DNA of 64,000 nucleotides from Marsupella aquatica (taxonomy: Eukaryota; Marchantiophyta). The stretch is from positions 22,754,001 to 22,818,000 of the forward strand of contig OZ316896.1 of NCBI GenBank assembly GCA_973895155.1. The letters run 5' to 3'. The notes below the pieces were generated by a model. That model ran no database searches. It was given only the letters and a program-made list of their open reading frames with translations, and had not been told where the DNA came from. Made by a program: the position numbers and the translations under genes. Every line of letters begins with the position of its first letter. Within the stretch, counting starts at the first letter, position 1. Shown here one piece after another: positions 23,411 to 35,912 of this stretch.

Positions 23411-23590
23411 TGTTTTTGGTTTGAATTTACTTGAGTGAGATGTTCAAGACGTCTGGTGGAAGGGCACTAGTCTTCCTTTGAGATTCTGGTGGAAGGATTG
23501 TTTTTGGTTTGAATTTGCTTGGGTGAGATGTTGAAGACGTTTGGTGGAAGGACCCCATCCTTCCTTTAAGCTTCTAGTGGAAGGATACCA
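23411..23590. repeat. Two-copy 88-bp tandem duplication
   Basis: The phrase tgtttttggtttgaattt at 23411 recurs at 23499. Both copies continue with a ttg-gtgagatgtt-aagacgt core, then tggtggaagg and cttccttt. The copies differ at several bases. Confidence 0.85.
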
Positions 23591-24519
23591 TTCTTTCTTT
23601 GAACTAACCTAGCAACATTCAGGCAGCAATCAATCACGAAAAAAAAATTTGTGCATGTTCTTGACAATGGAATGCCAATTTGACAGTCCTTTCCCTCCAT
23701 CCTCGGCAGTCAAAACTCAACCGACGAAGTATTGTATGATGGAAGCAAACAAGATTTTTTGCTAGCGAGAGTGGAAATGGCTAGCAAGGCAAAACCTTAT
23801 TGCAGCTGCAAATCCACTGGAATGGTCTGAGCCACTTATCATCTATTTGAGGTGAAACCTCCACTGTTGCTTCAAACTCAGGTCCTTGTTTGATGCTGTT
23901 GTTGTCAGCTTCTTGACTGATCAAGCCGACCTAGCCTTCTTTGGTGGCCCAGAGGCCTTAGCACTACCTCCTCCCTTGCCTTTCATTGCTTCGCGAGATA
24001 ATTCTCCTCCAAGAACGACCTCGTCTGTCCAAGCTACAGGAGTCCCTGATAGCTTCCAATGCGTATTGGTACCTGTAGATGCTCTCCCTTATGCTTACTA
24101 CACTAGCCTCACACAGTAACAGCTGGTCGAGCTTGTTCCCAGTGGGAGTCCAGAGGAATGGATCCTAGATCAACTTGCCCCCAAGAAAACTTGTCTGCTG
24201 CAATTGCCACAGTGGATACAATTCATGCCTCTTTCTTTCAGCTCACTCTGGCTCTGCCTCTGCATAAGTTGCCACAAAGTTATTAGCCTCTTCGAAAAGG
24301 GGTCCCTCTTATGCCACACAGTTACTAGCCTCTTCAAAACTTTGTGCTATAACCAATTGGCTTAGGTCAATTGGCTAGGGAATTTGCCAACTTAGAGGTC
24401 CCATGTTCAATCCCTCCTCCGCACACTGGGGTGTGGAAGGGTATATGTGTGTGGGTGGGATGGGTCTTGTGGGTAGTGGATTGGAGTTTTGATTATCTGC
24501 TCAGCCCCTGGTTGTCCAC
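23591..24519. other. Intergenic, nothing recognised
   Basis: No supported coding region. The plus frame 23886-24119 is Pro/Ala-rich and has no known domain. A short duplicated phrase (gccac, agttattagcctcttc/agttactagcctcttc) occurs at about 24270 and 24319. Confidence 0.4.
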
Positions 24520-26060
24520 AGTCGCGGAACTCGACTACCTTACTTAGCTCCGGCGTCGCTGACTCTGACGTCGAGCTCCCTTATGGCCATCCGGGGAGGA
24601 CTTAGCATGGGGAGACTTGTGGGCAATGAGACGTGGCACTAGCGAGGCAAGGAGCCAAGCTAGGGACACACACTAAGGACTTGGACTAGCTGATAGCTGG
24701 TCGGGTCAAGGGGAAATGGGTCGGGCTCAAGGATGGCCATCCGGACCTCCGGATGGACTTTGAGTGCTGAGGGCTTGAGTGTGAGCTCCTCTTGGGCCCA
24801 AGGCCAATGGAGTTGACGCCATGGGCAACGGACGCTTGGGGCGCAAGTTATGACCCGATCCGGGTTGGGCTGGTCGGGGGCCCCGAGTGGCAATGAGACC
24901 TGAGGGCCTAGGCATGAGCACTGGGTCGGCCCGATCACAACGGGCTAAGGCACTCCGCTTGCGGATGCCTAACGAGAGAATTATGGGCGTTGTCAATTGG
25001 TGGCGCGCCCATTATGCGCGATAGGATCCGGGTTGGGGCCAAATATTTAGGGACCAAAGCTGGTCCAGAGGTGGCAGGTCTCCATAAGCATATATGAGGG
25101 GAGTGGTGTCTCCCTGGGGGCCAAGGGCGAGCCGAAGTCATGAGCCGTGGCGATCACGACACTAAGGGAAACCGCCAAATGGAAACGACAATATCTTCCC
25201 AACGGGAAGTCCGTTGGAGGACTTGTTGGGTGCGTTGGAAAGCTCTTGAGGAGGGCTATGGGTCAGAGCTCAGATGGGTCTGGGGGCATTTTGGGTTCTC
25301 GGGGTTTGCGGGTGTTGACTCGCCTGCTTGCCAAATCCTGCCGAACAGTAGCCAAGCCGCATTCAGTCTCCCAAGGGAGCTTGCGTTGGGGAGGCAAGGC
25401 CAAGTAGGTGTGGAGGTTGAGTCCCAAGAGGGTTCGGCCCCTAGACCATCGGGTGAGGTGAACCGGGAGTTGGTTGCTAGAGTTGGGGCCATTCTGGTCC
25501 CGACGTGCTGGGACAAGCTTTAGGACAAGCTACGCTATTTGGGCCATGAGCATGTCCTGGGGTTAGGGCGGTCAGTTGGTGATGGTTAGGTACGAGGGGG
25601 AACCCGGGCCGCGCCCAAGGAAGGAGCTGTTATGGACGAACAGTGGGCGTGGGTTCTGGTTCCGGCTTATGGCATCGGGAGGACCTATCGTTGACCTATT
25701 TACCAACGTCTGTTGAGCTTGAGTTAGGATTCTAGACTTGGCGAGTTCTAGATCCTGAGGGGTTACTTACCGAGGTGCTTGGTTGCTTGTGCAGACAGTG
25801 AGGACCGTTGAGTAGCGGTCGTGTAGGTGAGCAAGTGTGGCTTCGTATGGGAGGGGCCACTGGCGGTGCAAGGGGCACTAGGGTGCTTGCTCGAGGTATT
25901 CCGTGAAGGCATTCGGGCACCAGGATCACTTAGGCGCGAGTGCTGGGATTGGTGAGGGCGCTGGGTGGCAAGGTCCACCACTTCCACTTTGTGGCCCTGA
26001 TTTAATCCTCGGGGTCCTCACTTCTTTTCTTCCGACCCATCACGCGCGAATATGTATAGG
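24520..26060. other. GC-rich island of unknown origin, possibly transposon-derived
   Basis: Base composition changes sharply here; 38 of 60 bases are G or C in 24901-24960, against AT-rich DNA on both sides. Several overlapping open frames exist in both strands, but none has known motifs and they are explained by low stop-codon density in GC-rich DNA. The block is followed by very AT-rich DNA with repeated tagggtttttta-like phrases (26055-26160). No LTRs, inverted termini or target duplications were identified. Confidence 0.4.
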
Positions 26061-28840
26061 GTTTTTTATTGGGTTTAGTGAAATACTTTTAAATTTTTGT
26101 TGAAGAACATTAGGGTTATTTTAATCCAATTTTGAGAATTATAAAAATCATAGGGTTTTTTAAAATCAAACATGGGAATATTCTTGGAATATTCCATTAA
26201 GTTAGGGGTAAAAATATTCATTAAAAAAACTTTCTTGACTTAACTTTTAGGGTGTTTATTCCCCCAAAACTTCGATCGTGATATGGGACACCCCTTGGAT
26301 TGAGGCCCCTGAGATTTAATCCTCTCTCCTTCCTGGTGTGGGTCCTTGTCGTATCCGTTGGGGCTCACCGGCTCACCCTGGTCTGGGTTCCCTATAGAAA
26401 AAGTGTCACATTGGGGTGGGGGGAGTCTAATTGTATTTACTCCCCATTTCCTTTCAAGACAAAAACTTTATGCAATGGATAGGATAATGATGGTCTCGGC
26501 AAAGAGTTACTCGGCTGTAATCCTGTGACCAGAAAGTGAAGAAAAGTTGATCTCCGATAGGCGGGAAGCTTTTCAGAGCATTCTGGGATCGAGCAGGTTT
26601 CAAAATACAACCCCAGTCAAGACTGTTGTTGTAGTAATTACATACATTCAATACTGACTAGAGTTAACAATCATGACTTTCTGGGCAGCTAGTAGATTAT
26701 GGAAATATCAGGGACCTCTAGAAATGGTTACACAGTGGTAACCTTTGTTACTTTGCTCATCCTGGTTTCAGCTAAGCCCAAAGAATGTGTGAACCCCCTT
26801 TACTTCACTCGTTAGTATTGACAATTAAACACCTGAGCTGAGCCCTCACAATGAATGGTAAACAGAAATAAACAAATGACTAGTAAAAAGCTAGAAAGGA
26901 ATTGCCCTATTCACACCACACATTAGCTCAGCCCCAAATCCATTGTACTCTACCTCATGACCCACTTTTACACTCCTTTCATTATAGCCCTATAGTAAAT
27001 ATACTGATGACTACTTACCATTTATACTTTGTACCCCCACTCCCTCCTTAAAGTGGTTCCAGCAATATGTAACCTGGTCATGACCTGCACTTTCTCATAT
27101 TGGGCCCGTAAGAAATGCCAAAAGCTTCATAGAAGACAAATAACAAGAGCTTGCATTTCATAACTTCTGCTTTTGTTAAATGAGAAAATGATGATTGTTG
27201 CCAGTGAATGTTTTTGCATTGCACCTCGACACCGTTATGGGATCTATCAGGGAAAATGTCACAACTCTTTCCTCTCATCATATAGACGTCAATCACAAAC
27301 TCAAACTGATCAGCATGTCTTGATCTATCCGATGAGCCACATCAAGTCCCATTCCTCCACAAGCGCTGACAGTGATGAAAATAGAAATCGTGAGGCAAAA
27401 GCTAAAACTTGATTGCTTGCCAGAAAACTCTTCATAATTGTTTTTGCTCAATGAGGCACACTTGGTCTACAAACATAAGTTAATGGTTTACTGAAATAAT
27501 TAATTCCCCACAATCTGCACGATGAACTATGGCACACCTCACTACACTCTCTCCATTGCACACAAAATCAAAATTTGAAATCTCTTTTCTCCTAAAGAAA
27601 ACTGTTGAAAAGTCTATCTTCTCAGCTTCCACCAATAACTTCAAAACTACCAATCTTGGATTCCTACTCCTGTAAACTCTGACTAATGAATTATAATTAT
27701 AGCTAAAACGCCTAAATCAATCTATCTGTTAAGTTCATAACATTTGAGTTCAATGCAATAGAACTCCTGGACCAGAAATTTTTTTAAACAATGTTTCCTG
27801 AAAACAATTGTCACACAAACCGTCACCTTGTAGACACACTCTGATATTAACTGCTGAGTAAAAGACCGCTATCAAGATAACATGCAAATATACAACATCT
27901 AATGAACACACATGCAAGTAGTTGACACAATAGATATTGTAACACTTGACCCTGACTAGGGATCTAGGTACACACCTCTTCCCACAGGTAGCCCTTGTCG
28001 CCTGCTTCACAATGCACCTACTAGTTCCTTGAGGTCGATCACTCGCGGATCTCAAGCAATAGTCCATCACCCATGGACAGTAACAAAGACACCGTTGATG
28101 AGCCATGGAAATGGTTTGTCTAGACCACCTTCCCAGTGGTGCAACTCACGTCAGAAGCCGATCAAACTCCCCTATGCTTGACTTGAAGTTTAGGCTTTAG
28201 GGTTTAGGGTGCATGAGCGCTCGTGTGCTACTTTCCGTCCCCTTGGCTGAGCCCTTGTTGGGAGTAGCAGTAAAATTCAACTGACTGCGGTTGACTAATG
28301 GCTTGTCAGAGTCGTCGGACCATATGTTTCCTTGTGTGTCCAATATGCTGACTTGTGTTGAATTCACTTGTCTAGGCTATGATGAACAAACAAGAGTGAA
28401 TGTAGTACTTCTCACTAGTAAAATCATGGAGACTGTGTATTTAGCATCCACACTAGTTAGACTAAAACAAGTGGCAATTGTATTAAATAAATCTTCTCAC
28501 TTAGTCTACAATCCTGCCTTTTTCACTATTGGTCTGCTTGCAAAATGCACTTTTGGAGGAAACTCATTATGACCCTTGGATTTAAACTAAGTTTAAATTT
28601 TCCTGTCCTTGCGATCTGGTGAAAGGAAGAATAATGAGGATGTCCTAGCTTGGGGCACTCATGCATTTCCACCCACTCCTAAACTCATGCACCAACATCC
28701 ATAAAAAGATTGTAATCTCAAGGTCATTGGAGCTTGAGTGTGAGTTATCCCGCCTAAATGCTTCAATGCAATTAATTTACAAAAGTGGAAAATGAGTGAA
28801 CAAACCAGTACCATCAGATATAGTTCAATGATTTTGATAC
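26061..28840. other. Intergenic, nothing recognised
   Basis: AT-rich DNA without supported genes. The minus frame 27750-28106 (Cys-rich, 118 codons) has no recognisable domain. At 28189-28210 there are about two and a half plant telomere-type units (tttaggg), too few for a telomere tract and more like a telo-box. Confidence 0.4.
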
Positions 28841-29280
28841 CCTTGACATTTTTTCTCAGCCAAACATTTTTTACTCACCTCAACATCATTTTCTCTCCTT
28901 CACATCTTTTTCTCTCCTTCACATTTTTTACTCACCTTAACATCATTTTCTCTCCTTCACATCTTTTTCTCTTCTAGGATATCTTTTACTCACCTCAATA
29001 TCATTTCTCATCTCAACATCTTAGTTTCTCTTTGACATTTTTTCTCTCCTCAACATCTTTTACTCACCTCAACATCATTTTCCCACCTTTACATCATTTT
29101 CTCACCTTGACATCTTTTGTCTCATTGATATCTTTTTTCATCTCCATATCTTTTGCTCATCTCATATTTCTCTCTCTCTTCAACATTATTTCTACACCTT
29201 GACATTTTTTTCTCATCTCAACATGTTCTCCGCAAAGGATTTCTTTTCACCTTGACATCTTTTTCTCACCTAACATCTTC
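28841..29280. repeat. Pyrimidine-rich minisatellite
   Basis: Imperfect repeats of about 15-24 bases built from a tctcacctcaacatcatttt-like phrase, almost all C and T on the plus strand. A higher-order 57-bp unit is duplicated exactly in spacing at 28864 and 28921 (acattttttactcacct, then caacatcattttctctcc). Homogeneity falls off to the right. Such tracts can form triplex DNA, which is an inference only. Confidence 0.9.
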
Positions 29281-30442
29281 GCTGCAAAGGGCATGGGGCT
29301 AGTCTCATCATAAAAAATCATGGGGTTTCTTAACATTCCCCTATAGAACATGGCAACCTTGGTTATTCTCGCCAAAAGGTGTAATTGGCTTTTGAGCAGC
29401 CACCCCCTTAATTAATGGAAACCCGGCCAACGCCAAGTCCTTCGAAGGACATGTTTGTTTCCTCGAGCACATTACAGGAATCCAATGTTGGCACAAACGC
29501 TCTTTCCCTTCGATCACGCACGAGTGTTTGGAGATGGCAGCCAGCTTGCCTCCTCTGAAGATTGAAAGCTAACATCATAGCTGTTGAGACATCTCTCATC
29601 AGACCTTCCTTCAGCTATTGCCTCGCCAGGTGGGTCGTCTCTCTCTGTGTGCCTCTGTCTGCCTTTCGGAAGTTCAGATTCCCAAAATCAATGATGGCGC
29701 AACAGGAGACTGGATCGAGAGAAATAGACATTTATTGACTCTCTCGTGTACAGTTGGATGGGGTTGTGGATGGTGTCACTCTCTCTCACTCTGGAGTTTA
29801 GGTTCCCCAAATCAATGTTGCTGCCAAAGGAGACTGGATCTAAAGACGATCATTCATTCTCTCTGTGTTCTGTTTGATGGGTATCGGATCTTCGTGCCCT
29901 GAATCACTGAGAACCCTAAATACACTCCAGCTCATTAGATGGGCCTTGAAATGTGGATTTGGCTACAATGAAGCTCCGATTCTCGTGCTGTGTTTTGGGG
30001 CATTCACATCTTCTTTATTGTAACTCCAGATTTTGTGTTCACAACTCATTGTGAGCTGGGTTTATGTTCTCATGACCGTGTCTGCGAGTGTATGCTTGAT
30101 AGACAGGTTTGATTGACGTCTTCTTCACTCGTCTGCTCTTCCTTGCTGAGAGCTTTGTTGGTCTCGGTCCATTCGTTCGTCTGGGGATTTCTATCTTCCT
30201 AGTTAGGCGCCTTTTGGATGATCTCAATTGGCTCTGGATTAGGGTGCCCTCGGGGTTTTGACGTGTTTTAGGACGTCTGCAGCGTTGTAGGGTTTTTGGT
30301 TTGATGATTGGAGAATTCTGCTGTGGTGAAGGTTTTGGCGGTGTCAAGGGCTTAAGCTATGTTTATGATGTTTTGATGGGTTGAAGATTTCAGGTGAAGG
30401 AATTTCCGAGTAAGAAAGAATCTCGAGAAGGTGACTGACGTG
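29281..30442 (+). promoter_or_regulatory. Upstream region and 5' leader of the TFIIH p44 gene
   Basis: No coding exon is recognised. It contains two diverged copies of a phrase near 29675-29700 and 29808-29832 (gttcagattcccaaaatcaatg / gtttaggttccccaaatcaatg), each followed by a similar ggagactggatc segment, so it is a local duplication of about 133 bp. The frame preceding the ATG at 30443 is open only from a GTG at 30431. Confidence 0.45.
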
Positions 30443-32476
30443 ATGGTTGGACAAGAAGATGACGGTGGTCCAACCCCAATGGACGAGGATGGAGAAGGGG
30501 ATGTGGATGCGGAAGAGCAGGGACGAGACATGGAGGCGTGGGAGAGAGCATATGCGGAAGACCGGTCGTGGGAATCGCTCACGGAGGACGCTTCAGGGCT
30601 TCTTGTTCCTGTGGACGTCACGCAGCAGCAGCGCCAACATCGCCGCCGCTTTGCCGCCGCCTCATCTGGCCGTCGCATTCAAAGAGGAATCATCCGTTAC
30701 CTTTTCTTGATCCTCGATTTCTCTCGGGTGAGGACTTATCTCCACATTATGATCCTACGTATAGTGGGATCAGAATTGAATTTTTGTCACAGGGGGTTTT
30801 GATCGGGGCAGGTGGACAAGTCTTGGAAAAACCCTTGTTAAACCTGTTGATGGTTCTCAATGATGTCTTGAGAGTTCCAGCATGGAATAGTTTAAGGATT
30901 GAAGTATGCTTTGAAGACACAGCATGACTGCTGGATTAGAATTAAGGTCCAAACAAGTACAGTAGATACTTTACTTAGAGGAATGGTTGGCAATGATGAC
31001 TTTCTGCTTTGCAGATGGATGGATGATTCATAATGCTAAAGTGAGCCGTGGGTGGGTGCGTCCACTGCCTAGGCAGCAGCGGAGATAGATTTCAAGCCCA
31101 GCCGAATGGGAGCAATTGCAAATAGTGTGGAAGCCTTTGTACGGGAGTTTTTTGACCAGAATCCCCTGAGTCATCTCGGCTTGATGACAATTCGCAATGG
31201 TGTCGCCAAGCGCTTGACCGACTTGAGTGGGAGCCCAGAGGCTCACATAAGGGCGCTGCGTGCAAATCTCGAGTGCTCTGGAGATGCATCGATACAAAAT
31301 TCTCTCGATCTTGCCAGAGGAATTCTCTCTCAAATTCCCACTTATGGACATCGAGAGATTCTCATTATATATTCAGCTCTAAACACTTGTGACCCTGGGG
31401 ACATCCTGGTAGCCATACAGGAGTGCAAAGAAGCCAACATTCGGTCCTCAGTTATCGGCTTGTGTGCAGAGATATACATCTGCAAGACCCTCTGTTCGCA
31501 AACCGACGGGACTTATTCAGTGGCAATGAACGAGGTATGTCATGATTTATTTTAAGACCGATTATTCTCTTCTTGTGTCCCTGAGGTCACGTCTTCCATT
31601 TCTTTTAGTGCTAGCGTCATTCTTGAGGATTAAGCGTGAATTCAACTTCCTTGAGTTAAGCAGTCCATATGAAAGGCTCTGAAAGAAGGTGCGCAGGTCT
31701 TAATCCGCCAATTTTCTTTGGCCCTTCTATATCTGGTGTAAAATGTTTGTCCTGGTGGTGTCATCATGCCGAATATGACCTTTTCTTCTTGTACGGAATG
31801 TCTTCCAAATTTTATTCAGGGACATTTTAAGGAGCTTTTGCTCGAGCACGCACCTCCACCTCCAGCAATAGCCAAGGCAGCAGTGCCAAGCCTCGTACGT
31901 ATGGGATTCCCCCAAAAAGGGGCAGAGGGGACCATTGCTTTGTGTGCATGCCACCGGGAAGTGAAACTAGAAGGCGGATATACATGCCCACGATGTAAGG
32001 CTCGTGTGTGTGAACTACCCACAGAGTGTCACATCTGTGGATTGACCTTGGTGTCGTCCCCTCACTTGGCACGGTCATACCACCATCTTTTTCCCGTTCC
32101 AGCATTTGAAGAGGTATCTCAAGCAGTGCAAGTGAATGGCAAGGCTGGTATCTCTCGGCGTTGTTATGGCTGTCAACAAGAACTTCCGTTCGCTGGTAAG
32201 GCTTCATAGTTCAGTCTCTGTTTTCATACCACTGGACAGATGGGTAATCGTAGTTATATTCGACAATTTATTGCAGAGATTCGAAATTACTTTGTAGCTA
32301 AGAGTCGTATGTGCTCGTTTTTGTCTTGCGCAGGGAGCAAAATAGCAGGAGTGCGATTAGAATGTCAGCGCTGCAAGCATCACTTCTGTTTTGATTGTGA
32401 TGTATACATTCATGAGAGTCTACACAATTGTCCAGGTTGTGAAGGTGTCGTCACTCCTGCTTCGAAACAGAAGTGA
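30443..32476 (+). CDS. GTF2H2: TFIIH core subunit p44 / Ssl1 (GTF2H2)
   Basis: Four exons, 30443-30727, 31073-31534, 31820-32195 and 32334-32476, join in frame to give 421 residues. TFIIH opens promoter DNA and works in nucleotide excision repair; p44 stimulates the XPD helicase in the core. Exon 1 encodes an acidic N-terminus, then AWERAYAEDRSWESL and GIIRYLFLILDFSR, the start of the von Willebrand A-like fold. Exon 2 continues it with DFKPSRM, VREFFDQNPLSHLGLMTIRNG and GHREILIIYSAL. Exon 3 has HAPPPPAIA and a C4-type zinc motif, CPRCKARVCELPTECHICGL, at about residues 305-323. Exon 4 holds the C-terminal RING-like zinc region CQRCKHHFCFDCDVYIHESLHNC. Length and motif order match plant Ssl1 throughout, with no sign of damage. 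Confidence 0.96.
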
Positions 32477-34281
32477 TATCCAGAGTACGAAAAAAGCAAA
32501 AAACCAAACGAAATCAGTCCTCTCTGTCAATTGACCATCAGCTAGTGGCTCTTAAGTGCCAACTACGGCATATGGTAGATGAGTTGTTAGAAGCATAACG
32601 TGGCTTCTGAGCAAGTTTTCTAATATTACTGGCTGTTGTGGAGCTCCAACCAAATTTAGCTGTGATGGATCCTATCTCACAGGAAGCAGAGTTCATGTAT
32701 GAAATGAAGCTGGGTTTAGTCGCTATCCAATCCTATTCCTTGAATGGTCACAAAAGAGTATCATCACTTTTAAACTGCAATGTTGGCCCGATCTTAGCAC
32801 TGCGTAATTGAGAATGAATATGGTTGAAATGAGTGGAGAATAAGCAAGGTTGATTCTCTTCTATAAATTAAAATCGCTATTTAGAAGAACGGAGGTGTAC
32901 TTGGAGGAAAGCCCGAGTCTCGAACTGGAAGCATTGGGTAGTCTAACGGGTTAAGTAGAATGTAATGAGCAATGAAGTCATTTTCAACTGGTTGTGCTTC
33001 CTCCAGTTCAGTTAATGTAATCTCAACTGGTCTGCGAAACCATCGGCTTCTTCATTTGCCAGAAAGAACCAAGTCTGCGTTTTCTGTAAGGGACCTCCAG
33101 ATAAGCGCATGAGTTCTGTAAGGGACCTCCAGATAAAGCGCATGAGTTCCATTGTCTAGTTGACAACGATCCAAATGTGAGTCTTATTCTGGGTATGAAT
33201 TGCTGTGGCCCAGATGAGAGAATAGTAAGTCGCGCAATTTGTAAATGGAAGAGATCAACTTGTTGTAGACATCATCGTTTCAAGTTGACTATTTTGAGTG
33301 CACACAGAGCAACGATTTAAGTTTAGGGTCTGTAACGATGGTCTGGAGCCGAACAAAGCTTTGTATGAACGCTTGACTGAGCAGAAAATCTCGTTTTTAC
33401 AACCCAAGCAGCCAACTGACGGCTCAAAGAAAGACTAAGTTCGATGTCCATGACAGTTGAATCAGTTGAATCGATCCAATCTCATAAAAAAATGCGTTTC
33501 TGTAGGCCCAACCAATTTCGTCTTTGTTGACCCGTGAAATGCTTACTGTTCTTGCAGTGTGACCAACTGATAGTCTGAATTGGTGGTGACATACTCCGAG
33601 CATTATTTGGTAGACTAGCTAGTGTTGCACCTTCTTAATTACAGTTCTAGGAGGCTCTCAAGTTTCAAACAAGCTCAAACAGCATCGGGAAAAAAGACGA
33701 CGTACATGTAGGAGACCATCCAGGATCTAACTACCCAACTATATGTCTAGCCATCGAAGTCCAATCGAAGCCAGGCAAGGTGACGATCATGATTTGTGAA
33801 CTTTGGTTCTAGCTGCCAGAGAAGCCAAGGCGCATTCATTTCAGTACAGTAACTTTGGAGAGAAAACCTGCGGACGAGAGTTTGCTAATTATGAGCCGCC
33901 ACAACTCGAGTTTCTATCGTGACATCCGTTGCATCACTTGAATTTGGCCCTCTAAGTGCTTTCGTTCAATCGAATTCGGGAACTCGAGCTGTATAATTTC
34001 CTATACTGACTCAATAACTAACGCCATGATTGGTTGATAAGATCCAGGGCTACTTCCGCAAATCAGAACCCCTGGCCATTGCTGAAGAAGTGAAGACCAT
34101 AGACCGTAGCTGGCATGCATGCGGAAGAGATTGCTCGAGCCAAGTTGTGTGTATGTAGAGTCCCGACAATTTCTTAGAAAGTGCACGCCATAGCTAGCAT
34201 GCCAACGCGACCCATCGATCGATTTCATTAAGAGCACATATCACAGCCAAATGCGTCGACAAAGATCAACGGAGTGGTCTG
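32477..34281. other. Intergenic between convergent genes
   Basis: Lies between the 3' ends of the plus-strand p44 gene and the minus-strand aspartic protease, so it should contain both 3' UTRs. No coding region is supported. A 32-bp tandem duplication (ttctgtaagggacctccaga) occurs at 33082 and 33114. Confidence 0.5.
33082..33147. repeat. Two-copy 32-bp tandem duplication
   Basis: ttctgtaagggacctccaga begins at 33082 and 33114. Both copies continue with agcgcatgag, the second carrying one extra A. The near identity implies a recent slippage or duplication event. Confidence 0.9.
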
Positions 34282-35868
34282 TTACTCAGACTGGGCGCCA
34301 TCAGACGAGAGCTTGTCACAAACAGTGGGCGCGAACCCCACTTTCTGGTTCTGCCGGTCATACACAATGTAGTAATTCTGCTGCTGAATGTTCCCTATTA
34401 TGGTGAAGTCCGTCGCACCAGCGAAGGCCAAGCAGGTGGTGCCCTTGTCGTCCACTGTAAGGAACACGTTGTCCGCCGGAAGATCCAAATCCACATTGGC
34501 GAAGTGGAGTGTCACGGACGGGAACGCCGGACTCTTGATTTTGGACAAGTCATAGCACAAGTCCAACCCAATCTGGGAGCTGTCCACAACGGGGTACTTG
34601 ATGAGCGACTTCATGGTGGCCAAGAACGGAGTGTAGGCAGCTTGCACCAGCATCGTGATCGTTGTGCCGGAGTCAAGAATCACACCACCGCTCCCGGTCG
34701 AGGTGATGTCAAAACTGTGCGCAGGAATGCTCACCAGGCTGCCATCCACGCTGATACCAGTGAGGAGCACGTAGTAGAAAGTGGGGTTCAGGTTGTTGCG
34801 CACCAGCGGCGTGAATTTCAAGTTCAACGAGCTTTGTATCGCAGCTTCTCCAAATATCAATGGGCTCGTCTGAGTTGCGGCGTCGTACACAGACACAAGA
34901 CAGTACGAGAACTTGTTTCCGAACAGTTTACCGAGCTGTGAGGGGAAGGCGATGGGGCCCTGGCCGAGTCCGACTAGTCCGTCCGTACCCGAGAACGTTC
35001 CCTGATTCTTGTGACCGCACCCAAATGCAAAATTGCTCACTGGCTCCGTTTCCCCAGTGAGTGTGGTGAGGGTGACGGTGTCGGTGGCGAAATCACCTTG
35101 AGTGGTCGACTGATCGCCATAAGCATAGAAGTAAGAACAAAATTTCTTCTTGCTGCACGTGTGGTAAGGCAGATCGGAGCAGTAGGCATTCGAGCATGGC
35201 AAGCTCTTGTAAGACGAAGATTTGGAAGGGTTGAAGACCGGGTCGTCCTGAGTGTAGCAAGAAGTGCAGGGGCTGCATTGCAGCCAGACGAGGTCGCTTC
35301 CAGTATCAGCAATGGCAGTTTTGGTCTGCGGTGGAGTCCCCAGCGAAATGCTCATGATGTAACTGCCTGGAGAGGCTGAGACCGGGGATTCGAAGCTGTC
35401 CCGGAAGCTACTCGAGAAGGCGACGTCGGAGAAGTCGAGATCCATTTCTCTCTTTCTCTTGCCCGACTGCTGCAACGTCCGGTTCAATGCTCTCGCGCGG
35501 TGCTTGCTCCGCTTCACAGCGTTCTTTATCCTCCCGATCAGATTGTTCTCCGGCTGGTACAATGGTGACGATGGGTGATGATCCATGTGCACCAGCTGGA
35601 CCTTTAAGCCTTTCGTTGCAGACTCAACCTTCGTCTTGATTTTTGCTTCCGAGTCCACTTCCTCACAACTGTTGGACAGACCACCGTCGCCACTGGCAGC
35701 ACACATCGGCGGAATGCTATTGTGGATATAAACTTCGTCGTCATACTCGCCTTCATCATGCGTGGTCGATGCCTTTTTCGCCAGCGATGGCACACCGTGC
35801 ATGCCCACCAGCAAAGCTATGATAGACGTGATTACCAGAGCCTGCATTTTCTGGAATCGTAGCACCAT
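34282..35868 (-). CDS. Nepenthesin-like (CND41-type) pepsin-family aspartic protease
   Basis: Single exon; 528 residues from the first ATG (35868). An N-terminal hydrophobic stretch, about residues 8-25 (MQALVITSIIALLVGM), is a signal peptide, so the protein enters the secretory pathway. A prosegment of roughly 135 residues ends in a basic, Arg/Lys-rich stretch (KNAVKRSKHRARALNR). The mature part begins near YIMSISLGTPPQ. The first catalytic motif is DTGSDLVW at residues 188-195 and the second is ILDSGTTIT at 397-405. Between them is the Cys-rich nepenthesin insert (CSPCTSCYTQDDPVFNPSKS). IIGNIQQQNYYIVYD and VGFAPTVC near the end are typical of plant nepenthesin-like enzymes. The usual Tyr of the flap region lies in YAYGD. 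Both catalytic aspartates are present, so activity is expected; the substrate is unknown. Confidence 0.95.
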   Translation of the reverse strand: MVLRFQKMQALVITSIIALLVGMHGVPSLAKKASTTHDEGEYDDEVYIHNSIPPMCAASGDGGLSNSCEEVDSEAKIKTKVESATKGLKVQLVHMDHHPSSPLYQPENNLIGRIKNAVKRSKHRARALNRTLQQSGKRKREMDLDFSDVAFSSSFRDSFESPVSASPGSYIMSISLGTPPQTKTAIADTGSDLVWLQCSPCTSCYTQDDPVFNPSKSSSYKSLPCSNAYCSDLPYHTCSKKKFCSYFYAYGDQSTTQGDFATDTVTLTTLTGETEPVSNFAFGCGHKNQGTFSGTDGLVGLGQGPIAFPSQLGKLFGNKFSYCLVSVYDAATQTSPLIFGEAAIQSSLNLKFTPLVRNNLNPTFYYVLLTGISVDGSLVSIPAHSFDITSTGSGGVILDSGTTITMLVQAAYTPFLATMKSLIKYPVVDSSQIGLDLCYDLSKIKSPAFPSVTLHFANVDLDLPADNVFLTVDDKGTTCLAFAGATDFTIIGNIQQQNYYIVYDRQNQKVGFAPTVCDKLSSDGAQSE

Positions 35869-35912
35869 TATTGCTTGCTTTGATAAGATCACGTGGTAAA
35901 TGGATGAAATTT
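35869..35912 (-). promoter_or_regulatory. Proximal 5' leader of the aspartic protease gene
   Basis: The open frame extends upstream of the ATG at 35868 only through a GTG at 35892. The 83-bp duplicated block starts directly beyond it. Confidence 0.4.

Noticed and set aside
24660-25523. Overlapping open frames in the GC-rich island
   Set aside because: Present on both strands at once, with no domain; expected from few stop codons in GC-rich DNA.
28189-28210. Telomere-type tttaggg units
   Set aside because: Only about two and a half units, too short for an interstitial telomere tract; a chance match or telo-box.
34504-35379. Plus-strand open frames opposite the aspartic protease gene
   Set aside because: Antisense shadows of a well-supported single-exon gene; no motifs.
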